From contig NC_066513.1 of the NCBI RefSeq assembly GCF_024679095.1, positions 5,428,982 to 5,492,981 of the forward strand: 64,000 nt of DNA, written 5' to 3'. The notes beneath the pieces were generated by a model that ran no database searches, was not told the origin of the DNA, and saw nothing but the letters and a program-made list of their open reading frames with translations. Below are positions 23,849 through 33,391 of this stretch, in pieces. The DNA comes from Eriocheir sinensis (Eukaryota > Arthropoda > Malacostraca > Decapoda > Varunidae). How positions within the stretch are numbered: position 1 is the stretch's first letter; the number at the start of each line of letters is the position of its first letter. The position numbers and the translations under genes are program-made.

Positions 23849-24694
23849 CTAGTCGGAGGAGGCGATTTCCAGGTACTTGTCCAGCATCACGGGGTACTTC
23901 TCCAGGAAAGCCACCAAGGTTTGTTCGTCGACAATTGTGTACCGTACTGTGGAATTTTTTAGTTTTATGGTGATCTTTCCATCCTTTGTATGGCACTGTT
24001 GGAATTTTTGTCTGTGGACTTTCCTCACTGCTAGCACCTTTTTCAGGATGTTGTATCTTTTTGGGGTCAAGCTCTCGTTGATGTAGAGATTCGGTTTTAG
24101 GTTTATGCAGGCCCCCACAAGGTCATATTTCAGGGACCTGTTCACCAATTTGACGATGATGGGCCTGTTTCTGTTTTGTTGAACGGGCCCGAGCCTGTGT
24201 GCCACACTTATGTCTTCTTCTTTGACATTTATTTTCAGCTGGTCTTTGAAGGTGGACACCACGAGACTTTTGGCGTTTTCAGGTGCCGTTTCTGGAGGAA
24301 GTGCGGGACCACTAACAACCACTGTGTCTTTTCGCTCGTATTGTTCGATGCTGTCAATATGTGTTTCAAAGCTGTGTAGTTTGTGTTTCAGGTCATTCAC
24401 TTCAGTTTCCAGGTTGGAGATTACTGTGTCTTTCTTTACCATTTCTTCTTTTATTATTTCTAATTCTGTTTTGAATTGCTTTGTGATGATCACTTTTAGA
24501 ATTTTGACCAGCGCCTTTGATTCTTCGGAGAGGCCAGCCATCATGTCACCTAGTTCACTGTCCACAAGGTTGGGTTGGGCACCAGCGGCAGATGCTGTAG
24601 CGGAACGGCTCGTTGGGGTTTGATTCGGTGTTGTTTGTGAGTTGGCCCGTAGATGTCTGAGACCTTGAGCCGCTCCTCGTCTGGTATTGGCCAT
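23849..24694 (-). CDS. LINE ORF1 protein (coiled coil plus RRM-like and C-terminal domain), intact
   Basis: ATG 24694-24692 begins MANTRRGAAQGLRHLRAN; 281 codons run without interruption. Residues about 1-45 are basic and Ser/Thr-rich. Residues about 55-125 form a coiled coil (EESKALVKILK to NDLKHKLHSFETHIDSIEQY). YERKDTVVVSGPALP then starts an RRM-like fold with EEDISVAHRLGPVQ and RPIIVKLVNRSLKYDLV. The C-terminal part includes LYINESLTPKRYNILKKVLA. This is the layout of L1-type ORF1 RNA chaperones. No ORF2 directly follows: repeats and the Tc1 element lie between it and LINE-G ORF2 on the same strand, which may be its partner. A host protein is unlikely but not excluded. Confidence 0.72.
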   Translation of the reverse strand: MANTRRGAAQGLRHLRANSQTTPNQTPTSRSATASAAGAQPNLVDSELGDMMAGLSEESKALVKILKVIITKQFKTELEIIKEEMVKKDTVISNLETEVNDLKHKLHSFETHIDSIEQYERKDTVVVSGPALPPETAPENAKSLVVSTFKDQLKINVKEEDISVAHRLGPVQQNRNRPIIVKLVNRSLKYDLVGACINLKPNLYINESLTPKRYNILKKVLAVRKVHRQKFQQCHTKDGKITIKLKNSTVRYTIVDEQTLVAFLEKYPVMLDKYLEIASSD

Positions 24695-25380
24695 GGTAGT
24701 GGAATACACACACACTGCTTATGATGGAGTTGCTGTAGTGTTTCACTGGTGTTGTTTGTGTGTTCACTCAACTGTTTTTTCTTGTTACTGCTTAGTTTGT
24801 TGACTTCACTACAATCACATGCAGGCACTTGGTACTTGTATCTGATGACCTCTGGCAACATTCAGTTAATCACTGTAATAGTCACTGTCTGTATCATATT
24901 TCTTTGTTCACTATAAAATAGTCTTGTGCTAGATCATTGTTCTGTTCACCCGGCGCGGCTGTCCAGAGCAGCCGACACGGGAATGAAGGAAGCTAGGTAG
25001 GAGCGTCTTGTCTCGATCAAGGCGGGGAACGAAGTGATTGCTTTATTCTCATGTCTTTCTCATACTTGCAGGCTGAATTTTGGTAAATGAAACAAGGGAA
25101 TTGATTTTTCAAGACAGGACATTATGAGGAAAACAGAACTGTTAGTGCAATATAAGAAATATGTAACACTATGTCAATAACTAATAAGAAGCATTTTTTT
25201 TCCATTTGCAGAAAGGGATCTGCTCACCTGCAAAGCAATGTAACACCACTTGAGGGTTCAGTTTCACATATATTGCTCATGCACTAACCCTAATGCAAGT
25301 AAGATTACAGAGTTACATTTGCCCATGAGAATGAATCAATTTTCCATTTCTGACTTTATTATGTACCGTGCTTTCTATTC

Positions 25381-25384
<4 letters not shown>
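24695..25384. other. Probable 5' flank of the LINE ORF1, then anonymous AT-rich DNA
   Basis: 24695-25020 is GC-richer and lies upstream of the ORF1 start on the minus strand, as a LINE 5' UTR would. 25020-25384 is AT-rich. No frames with family motifs are present. Confidence 0.4.

Positions 25385-25431
<47 letters not shown>
25385..25431. repeat. (CA)n microsatellite
   Basis: About 23 CA units. Confidence 0.97.
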
Positions 25432-25432
<1 letters not shown>

Positions 25433-25650
25433 AGCAAAAAAAATATTAGTTGTATCTAAGTATTTTATGTATATACATATACACTTTTATTTATGTTGTA
25501 AATTTCAACTCTGTATATTTTATGGAAGATTAGCATTGTGGGGTTAAAACTAATTACATGTGTGTACTTATTTTCCTAGTATTCATGAAGCCTTACTGAA
25601 ATGTTATTGTATGAATTTGATATGGATATGGATGCAGAGTTTACTACTTG

Positions 25651-25862
<212 letters not shown>

Positions 25863-26066
25863 AATGTATGATGTGCCATTCATGTAGCATAATATAATAC
25901 ATATTTTTTACTTCTTATTTAATTTTTTAAAGTTTTTTTTTATCATGCACTTCTTTATTTGTTTATTACTCCATGGTATTACAACTAATACATGAGGTTT
26001 TGTTGACCTGTTAACTTAATATATGCTATAGAAATGCACATTTTCTTCCTTTGTGTTGCTTTAAAG

Positions 26067-26485
26067 CAGCGGTTCCCAAAGTGTGGTGCGCGCACCCCTG
26101 GGGGTGCATGAGCTGATCCCTAGGGGTGCGTAAGGAAAAAAAATAATGTAATGGCGGATTTTAAATCATTGAAATTTCAAACATATCATTAACTGCCATC
26201 GTTATAAAACTAACATATGCTGTACGCTTTAGCGGAGGTGCCTGCTCTTTGTTTAAAACTTACCCAGAATCTGAGCACATTCATCCACCCCCCCAGGTAC
26301 ATTTTCGTTCAATTTTGGTAGCCATCGCTCAGAGCCACATACTTTGCGAGCACAAAATTCGTATAAAAATGGACAAAATTTAAGGAAATCAACGGCATCT
26401 TAGTATTGCGAATCTTAGCGGAGGTGCGTGGACTCAGTCACAGCCTTGGAGGTGGTGCGTGGCCTGATAAGTTTGAGAACCGCTG
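26067..26485. mobile_element. 419-bp hAT MITE, TSD CTTTAAAG
   Basis: The TIRs are CAGCGGTTCCCAAAG and, inverted, CAGCGGTTCTCAAAC. The 8-bp duplication CTTTAAAG is perfect (26059-26066 and 26486-26493). CAG-initial TIRs with an 8-bp TSD mark hAT. The interior has GGGGTGCG words and no transposase, so it moved using another element's enzyme. Confidence 0.9.
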
Positions 26486-27270
26486 CTTTAAAGGATCAAT
26501 AGTAAGATATGAATATGATATCATTTCCAAATGAGGGTAAATGGCTATTTCTGCACTGATTATTGTTCGCAATTGATTTAAGTACTGTGATATAATGAAT
26601 GGCAGTGGATGGATAAAGTATTCTTTACAGTGTGTTTCATTGATTGCAGCATTTAATATATGTTCCTCACTTTACTCTTAGATTTTTTCTGTTTTTTTGA
26701 GCATATGAATGGGTAAAAAACTTTATTTACATATCTTACAAAGGTGCGTATTTTCTTCCTCACTTTTAGTGATTGATACTCAGAAGTGTATGTTTTAGTT
26801 AATGACTTCTAGAAACAGGTTATATTTTGTACTGTTTTTCTTTTTTTCTCAGGCTAGGATGAAGTGCTAGTTTTTTTTACATCTCAGCTTTATCTAGCGT
26901 TACAGTTTTGATGGAGGGGGGTTTACAAGTATTATTTCAAGTACACACAAATTATTGAATTAACATTTTGAGCATATTTTGCTTAGAATTATTTTACACT
27001 AATTTTTTTTTTCCTCCACCTTTGAAATTAAGGGGATAGTTTTTTGCTTGTTTGTTCCTTTTCACATTACACATGATGCGACCAGATTTATATTGTTAAA
27101 TGTTTAAATGAGAAACATTAACTTCATGCTATAGGTAATGAAATGTCAGTGTTAAATTTTTTTCTTCAGCTTTGTAATGCAATGTTATGAATAGAATATT
27201 TAATTTTGTACATTAATATATTGAGTTTCTCACCCCTTTCTTTTCTTGACCTTAGACAACACTAATTAGT
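26486..27270. other. AT-rich non-coding DNA, nothing recognised
   Basis: Poly(T)-rich with no usable frame and no repeats above short homopolymers. It could be intronic or intergenic host DNA; the sequence alone does not say. Confidence 0.5.
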
Positions 27271-27279
27271 TGCTAGTAT

Positions 27280-27560
27280 CAAAGTTACTAATGACTAGTC
27301 ATCTGCATAAGAATGACTAGGTGATTAGTCATTTATCTGACTAACACCTCTGGTCCAGTTTACTAATGCGGTTAGTAAAAGTAGTGACCAGTACGAAGCG
27401 GTTAGTCATTTTACTTTGACTAAGGCCATACTCAGCTTTAGTAGTCAGTTAGTCATAAATTGACTAACCATGTTACTCATCGTGACTAATCATGCCACTC
27501 CTTTTGGACCCCACGGACTTTACTAAGAAAAGTTAGTCAGCACGACTAACTTTGGTTTTG
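27280..27560. other. Cluster of TGACTAA/TTAGTCA words
   Basis: Eight exact TTAGTCA or TGACTAA heptamers occur between 27325 and 27539, in both orientations, plus the palindrome ATGACTAGTCAT near 27291. The heptamer resembles bZIP/AP-1 half sites (TGASTCA), but the cluster may simply be the interior of a decayed inverted-repeat element. The following 27560-27975 has a 105-codon frame with no recognisable family. Confidence 0.4.
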
Positions 27561-27976
27561 TGTGATGGGGTACTGCCCGTCCCGCGGGCAATTCTCAGGA
27601 GATGAAGTCTTCCCTCCTTGCCCCCACGATGAGTAATCACGACCTCCCATCCAGGCTTCGGACGTACGAGAGGCAATTTAAAAAAAAAAAAGGATTCCCT
27701 GGCACGGCAGACAGTGACTACGTTCGCTTCATCGGTATCTTACAGGTTTCTCATCTCTGCCTGGGTGAACACCCTTGCGTCAAACATCCTTGGAGTTTTA
27801 TTCTGCTAGTATTCCTCCTTTCGGGTAGCGGAGTGGATTACGCAACATTGTACACTACGGCAAGTTCGAGTGACCTCAGTCGCTTCTGCGCTTACCAACT
27901 CGGCGGGAAGCATAAGTAGATTTAGCATGTGGCACTTCGATGGAGGTCCCTTCTCCCCTGCTCCAAGTGGGAGTTA

Positions 27977-28398
27977 GCTATCGTGCACTAGTCATGGAGG
28001 GTTCCCAAAATGACGGTTTTGATCTCTGAAAACCCTATTTTGGGGAACCCAAAATGACTAGTGCATATTCCCCCCCCCCCCCCCTCCTTCCCCACAGAAG
28101 GTTCCTTCAGCCTCCGTCGATACGCCTTGAAAGAATGAGGCATGGGGCTTCCGGCACCTTCCTCCACCTGTGTCCAGGCGCTGCTATCTCCCTTCTCGAT
28201 CGCTTCATCCAACGGTTCCACGCGTTATTACTTCTTTTTTACTAGTGCAGCCTAGACTCATTGTAGTCTAGATGTTGGGATATTTACCGTTTTTCTCTAG
28301 GCTTTATCGCGAGAGAGAGTATCCCTTTCACATTATAGCTATCGTGCACTAGTCACTCCGGCTTCCCAAAAATAGGTTTTTCAGAGATCAAAATCGTC
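27977..28398. repeat. Foldback/palindromic repeat around GCACTAGTCA
   Basis: The left arm (27977-28062) is itself a hairpin: GCACTAGTCATGG at its start pairs with ATGACTAGTGC at its end around TTTTGATCTCTGAAAA. A related arm at 28335-28398 is inverted relative to 28003-28062 and shares CTATCGTGCACTAGTCA directly with 27980. The two arms enclose about 270 bp, including a C14 run. It has the form of a foldback or MITE-like element, but I found no clear target duplication. Confidence 0.5.
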
Positions 28399-28592
28399 AT
28401 TTCCTCCTCCTCCTACTCTTCTTCTTCTTCTTCTCCTTCTTCTTCTTCTTCTTCTTATTATTATTATTATTTTTATTTTATTTATTATTATTATTATTAT
28501 TATCATTATTATCATTATTATTATTATCATTATTATTATCATTATTATTATCATTATTATTATCATTATCATCATTATTATCATCATTATTA

Positions 28593-28626
<34 letters not shown>

Positions 28627-28735
28627 CACTATTATTATTATCATTATTAAATAACAATTATTATTATTATTAAATAATTATTATTATTTCTACTATCATT
28701 ATTATCATCATCATCATCACTACAATCCTTCCGTC
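28399..28735. repeat. (TTC)n, (ATT)n and (CAT) trinucleotide repeats
   Basis: TCC/TTC units change to ATT with scattered ATC units. The poly-Ile/Met frames seen on the minus strand are artefacts. Confidence 0.93.
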
Positions 28736-28739
28736 CAGC

Positions 28740-28938
28740 TTCCTCCACTAGCCACGCCTCACCACCACCCCTTGAAGCCTCAGCAGTCAGCGCGGCCTTT
28801 CAGCGTCACCACCGAGCCGTCAGTCAACCAATCACCTGCCTGGCTCACAAACACCAACCACCACCACAACCACCACAACCAACAACAACAACAACAACAA
28901 CAACATCATCACGCTGTCTCTCCCACCACCACTGTCCC
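28740..28938. repeat. CAC/CAA-rich low-complexity DNA, left side of the Harbinger insertion
   Basis: CCACCACAAC-type repeats give His/Gln/Pro-rich frames. The same composition resumes at 32027-32340, so this is one tract split by the Harbinger element. Confidence 0.8.
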
Positions 28939-28941
28939 TAA

Positions 28942-28986
28942 GCCGGCCACACACGTGCAGTTTAAACTGACAGTTACAACTGTTCA
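28942..28986. repeat. Harbinger left TIR (45 bp)
   Basis: Perfect inverted match to 31978-32022. It includes the internal palindrome CAGTTTAAACTG. Related AACTG-containing copies follow it to about 29115 and are candidate transposase-binding sites. Confidence 0.95.
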
Positions 28987-29198
28987 GTTCTAACTGTCAG
29001 TTGAAACTGCGCGTGTGTGGGTATCTCAGTATCTCAGTTCATCCGTTCAACACAACTGAACAGTTAAACTGAGACAAATAAAATTTCAATATTTTTAACT
29101 GAAAGGATTAACTGAATTGAGCGTGTGTGGGGATTCAACTGTATAGTTGTCAGTTTAAAATTTGTGTTTAGCGTGGAGTACAGTTGGTTGAGGTGAAG

Positions 29199-31105
29199 AT
29201 GTCACGTAAACCAAACCAAGTCATTATTGATTTCATTGCATTGTATCGATCTGAACCTTGCCTGTGGCAAGTTAAAAGTCAAGAATAACATGACCGCGCA
29301 GAGAAAGATGCTGCCTATGGCAAATTAGCAACGAAGTTGGAGGAACTTGAATCTGGTACTACCAAGAAGTCTGTCTTAATGAAAATTAACAGTTTGAGAT
29401 CTGCTTATCGCAAGGAGAAAAAGAAGGTTGAGGCATCACAGAAGTCTGGAGCATCTACAGACAGCATCTACAAGCCGGTGCTTTGGTATTACGACCTGCT
29501 TGAATTCGTGCAAGATCAAGATACCCCGAGGACGTCACGTTCAAATCTGGACAGTGAAACCGAGGAGGTAAGAGAAACACAATATCATTAATGGTAAATG
29601 TTTACAAAAGCTCCGCATCACTTACAGCAATGAAAGTTATATAACAATGTAGAGGAAGCTGAGGCCATATCATAGACGTAAAAATTTTGAGCTTTTGTAA
29701 ACATTTACCTCATTAATATAGAGTATTTATTATTATAATAAAAAGGAAAACCAGTATAAACAAATATTTATTTTACATATTTATTTGTGAACAAATTACA
29801 TAAACTAATCAGCCAATAATAGAATAATCTATTATTTGTTTTTTTAAAATGTGATTGTTTTGCCATGGCACTTTGCCATCATTCATGAAGTAGTTCATAA
29901 ATTTTTCTCTGACTTCTTTTCCGTCATTACAAATATTTCCACGACGACGATTTAGTGGAATCATATTCGATTGTGAACTATCGCAGCCAGTAGAAATAAC
30001 AGATCCATCATGAGTATTTTCTTCATACATAAAGCTCACAGGGGCGTATGTACTAGATTGTTCTTGAATCAAAAAGTTATGCAATGCACAAGTAGCCATT
30101 ACTACTTTCTCAACATTCTCCGGTTCTAAATTAATTGGGGACTGAAAAATACGGAACCGTGAGGCAAGTATCCCAAAAACGTTTTCTACAATGTGCCTTG
30201 CTCGAGATAATCGATAGTTAAAAACCTCTTTTTTGGCTGAATCTAATAATTCTTGCCTGAATGGCTTCAAAATATCAGTTGTGAGAGGAAACGCATCGTC
30301 AGCAACGAAGACATATGGAACATCTTTGAATTTGTCACTAACATCGTCAGGCTGAGGACTGTGTAAATTCTCGTTCACCAGCTTTTCAAAGAAAGATGTA
30401 TTCTGAAGAACACCACCATCGGAAATCCGTCCATTAGTTCCAAAATCAACCAGTAGGAACTGGTATTTTGCATCAACTATAGCTAGAAGAACCATACTGT
30501 GTTTGCCTTTGTAATTATAATAATAAGATCCAGAGTTATGAGGGGGAATTATTTCAATGTGTTTGCCATCCATGGCACCGATGCAGTGTGGAAAATGCCA
30601 TCTTTCCTCGAACAAGGTTGCAATCTCCTTCCATTTTTCCTCTGAGTTGGGAAACTGAAACAAACACGGAGCAATAAATGTTAAAAAATGTATATATTTT
30701 AAAATTTTATAATATCTTATAAGTTTGTAAAATGTATAATTTCTTATTTTTTTTATATTGTTAATATATTATGTGTCCATTTTTCAGGAATCCGTTGGCA
30801 ATCCACTCCCAGTTGAAGAAGTTGTGAATTCTAGTGTTGAAGACTCTACATCTACAATTGCGGATGTTCAAGAAGTGTCAGAAACACAACCAAAACAACC
30901 AATAACCTCAAGGCCTGGTTCTAATAAAAGAAAAGCGAGAATTGATGACCTGACAGCAGAAGTGCTGACTACAATGCGTGACCACTTCAAAAAACCTAAG
31001 GAACAACCTTACCGTTATGATCTGCTAGGAAGCACTATTGCTCTGAGATTAAAAGCTCTGGACAAACGTGTGGCCCTCGTTGCGGAAAAAAAATATATGA
31101 CATAA
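29199..31105 (+). pseudogene. Harbinger MADF-domain DNA-binding protein, two exons, one premature stop
   Basis: Exon 1 is 29199-29567 and exon 2 is 30788-31105. The donor is GAG|GTAAGA and the acceptor TTTTTCAG|GAA, both in frame. Exon 1 encodes a MADF domain: IIDFIALYRSEPCLWQV, then KINSLRSAYRKEKKKVE and YKPVLWYYDLLEFV. Codon 30 is TAA (29286-29288) inside the domain. Exon 2 is acidic/Thr-rich, then basic (NKRKARIDDLTAEVL), with an ALRLKALDKRVALVAEKK tail like the BESS region of MADF proteins. In this superfamily the accessory protein helps transposase enter the nucleus and bind the ends. The 1.2-kb intron contains transposase exon 2 on the other strand and a 117-bp MITE. Confidence 0.85.
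29593..29709. mobile_element. 117-bp hAT-type MITE inside the MADF intron, TSD TCATTAAT
   Basis: A perfect 21-bp TIR begins GGTAAATGTTTACAAAAGCT (29593-29613 and 29689-29709). It is flanked by a perfect 8-bp duplication TCATTAAT (29585-29592, 29710-29717). The TSD length suggests hAT, although the ends lack the usual CAG. It is nested in the Harbinger element and so is younger than it. Confidence 0.9.
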
Positions 31106-31912
31106 TATTTGAGGCTGAAATGGGTTATCTAAGCACATCGTCAATGCATCATTATAGTTCATCAACAAGCCAGAGTCCTATTAGAACCGTCACCGTGTCC
31201 AACATATGAGCAAGGTTCATTTACACAGATTCATAATGACAGAATCGGACACTCATTGCTTTCTCAGGAGAACACAGCATCCTCATATTTTGCTCAGTTT
31301 GATCCTAATATTAATGTATAAACGAGTTAGGGAGCAAAATGTCAAATTATCTGAGATTAACTGTTACATTAAGTGTATTTCTTTAAAATTCCATGTAAAC
31401 CCGTTCTGAAAATAGATGCAGTTTGTCAATAAAATATGATTATGTTCTCATTTTTCCTATTAATTTAATTTATAAAATACATACCTGCATATACTTCCCC
31501 AAAACTTTGTACAAGATGTCACATGTTTCTGGAATAATTTTTCCAAGAGATTGAGGTGATATTCTTGTGGAAAATTTGAGACACTCATACGACCGTCCTG
31601 TTGCTAGAAACCTCAAGGTAGCAGTTAATCTTTCATGTGGAGATATTGCTCTTCTCATTACTGTATCTTTCTTTTTAATGAAAGGAGAAACCAGCGAAAG
31701 CAACTTTTGGTACACTGTTTCAGTCATGCGCAAATAATTGAGAAAATCTAATGGTTCTTCACTTAATTCTTTTAATAATCTAATATCCGAAGATTGATTT
31801 CGCCTTAATAACCACTTTTTGCACCACTGTTTACGCTTTTTCTTTTTTTTTTCTTTTTTTGTAGCATTAATAGTACACCGAGAGCGGCAAGATCGTACTG
31901 CTCGGAATCCAT
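29809..31912 (-). pseudogene. Harbinger transposase (DDE_Tnp_4), two exons, one homopolymer frameshift
   Basis: Exon 1 is 31912-31485, starting MDSEQYDLAALGVLLML, the usual Harbinger N-terminus. A Lys-rich A run near 31845-31870 is one base off frame. HTH-like LNYLRMTETVYQKLL and ERLTATLRFLATGRSYECL follow. The intron starts CAG|GTATGT at 31484 and ends TTGTTTCAG|TTT, so exon 2 begins at 30654. Exon 2 (281 codons, uninterrupted) has the triad: Asp in GAMDGKHIEI, Asp in GRISDGGVLQ, Glu in RHIVENVFGILASRFR, plus VFVADDAFPL. Length is about 424 residues, normal for the family. The intron holds MADF exon 2 in antisense. Confidence 0.9.
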
Positions 31913-31977
31913 TGTAAAAACTGAAGGATTGAACTGTACGTGTGTGTCCATCTCAGTTTAAACTGACGTAAATACAG

Positions 31978-32022
31978 TGAACAGTTGTAACTGTCAGTTT
32001 AAACTGCACGTGTGTGGCCGGC
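31978..32022. repeat. Harbinger right TIR (45 bp)
   Basis: Inverted copy of 28942-28986 with no mismatch. It lies 65 bp upstream of the transposase start, so the transposase promoter must overlap the terminal region. Confidence 0.95.
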
Positions 32023-32026
32023 CTAA

Positions 32027-32340
32027 GTGTCCCATCCATCACGAGCGCCATGAGCAAAACACCACACCCTGCACCACGACCACCACCATCACCACCGCCA
32101 CCACCACCACCACACTATCCATCCACCACCATCACCACGACCACAACAACAACAACACTATTGCTGCCACAGCCACCACCACGACCTGCTTTAGCATTAC
32201 TGTCACCATTACCAACCCTCAACACCATCACCACAACCACCACACTATCTCACCCCTACATCCACCATAACCACCATAACCACAACACCTCTTGCTCCAC
32301 AAACACTACCATCACCACAAACATAACCAACCAACCCCAA
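32027..32340. repeat. CAC/ACC-rich low-complexity DNA, right side of the Harbinger insertion
   Basis: Continues the composition of 28740-28938. His/Thr/Pro-rich frames here are artefacts. 32341-32587 holds nothing I recognise. Confidence 0.8.
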
Positions 32341-32587
32341 TAAACATAATATAGAAGATACAACGAGGTGAATGAATAGACCAAGGCAAACAGGTAGACA
32401 GGTAAACAGGAATGAAAAGTGGACAATTTAGACATAATATAGGTAAACATAATAGACATAATCATATTGAGGATGGAACGATTTTTTTTCGTTTCGTCTA
32501 TGGTGCAGGTAAGCTTTACTGGTGAGCCTGGTGCTCGGGCCCAACCCGTGCTTGCGCAGGCGTGGAAGTGGCAGATATAATTCATTG

Positions 32588-32655
32588 TCGGAAAGTGTAG
32601 TATTCTGAGAGTAGGTAGGAATAACCTCTCACACAGTTATTCTTAAATGACACTC
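32588..32655 (+). mobile_element. Short LINE-A fragment
   Basis: GTAGTATTCTGAGAGTAGGT and TTAAATGACACTCAT match the LINE-A copy at about 36385-36445 with a few changes. It is only about 70 bp, joined directly to the LINE-C sequence that follows. Confidence 0.7.
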
Positions 32656-32679
32656 ATCTGGAGGGAGTAGGTAGGAAGA

Positions 32680-33391
32680 CACCTACCGAAACAGGCGTAA
32701 GCCACTCCCTGTGGGAAGCGAGGAAGGTGCTGAAGCCCTCCAAAGATCCTTCCCATGTTCTCACTCTCCGTTTCCCTATTGTTTCATCAACACCAGAGAG
32801 TAGTTCAGCATGCTCTCTAAAGACAGATTATCTCTCTTTCCACACCACACTACATTCACACAACATACACATCATCTCCCAAAATTTTACAAATTCAAAA
32901 TGGTGAAAAATCACAGAGCCTCGGAGTCCCCGCCTTGGGGGAGGGGGGGGGGGGGGGCGCATTCACCCAGGTAGAACTCCCCTTTTGCTGCTGACTTGAG
33001 AGGTATCTTGATAACTCCTCATACCTCTGTCTTATCAATTTCTGCAACATTCGCGGTCTTCTCTCCAATTTCCATTCTGTGGAGCACCATCTTTCCTCCT
33101 CTAAACCTCACCTTCTCTTCCTCACCGAAACACAGGTCTCGGCGGCTACTGACAGCAATCTCTACTGTGTTCCCTCCTACTATCTCTATTCTAAATTTCA
33201 ATCCAAAGCTGGGTGTTGTCCCTACGTACGCAACGACATCACTTGCTCTCGTGCCCACGATCTTGACTCTTCTGGATTTTCCACCATCTGGCTAAGACCT
33301 CATTATCATTCTATTACTAAATGCAGCTCTGCTGTTTACCTTTCACCTCACTCTACTAACTATATATAATTGTTTGACTTCTTAAACTCTG
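32680..33391 (+). mobile_element. LINE-C copy 0: 5' region only
   Basis: The sequence from CCGAAACAGGCGTAAGCCAC through a 5' UTR into the endonuclease start (LINFCNIRGLLSNFHSVEHH, HLLFLTETQVSAATDSN, KAGCCPYVRNDIT) is repeated, diverged, at 33392-33985. This copy ends at GACTTCTTAAACTCT, at the point equivalent to about 34065 in copy 1, and copy 1's 5' end follows at once. It is therefore truncated at its 3' side, opposite to ordinary LINE truncation. Confidence 0.8.

Larger units (their letters stand above)
28942..32023. mobile_element. PIF/Harbinger DNA transposon, structurally complete, TSD TAA
   Basis: Terminal inverted repeats of 45 bp are identical (28942-28986 and 31978-32022), starting GCCGGCCACACACGTGCAG. 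The target duplication is TAA (28939-28941, 32024-32026), or CTAA if the extra C at 32023 belongs to it. The element is 3082 bp and carries the two genes expected of the superfamily: a DDE_Tnp_4 transposase (minus) and a DNA-binding MADF protein (plus, in the role MYB/SANT proteins play in other Harbingers). Subterminal AACTG/CAGTT words repeat near both ends (28958-29115 and 31930-32007). One stop in MADF and one homopolymer slip in the transposase disable this copy. Confidence 0.95.

Noticed and set aside
27602..27919. 105-codon frame with possible signal-like segment
   Set aside because: No recognisable family, no partner exons and no codon pattern evidence; left as anonymous DNA.
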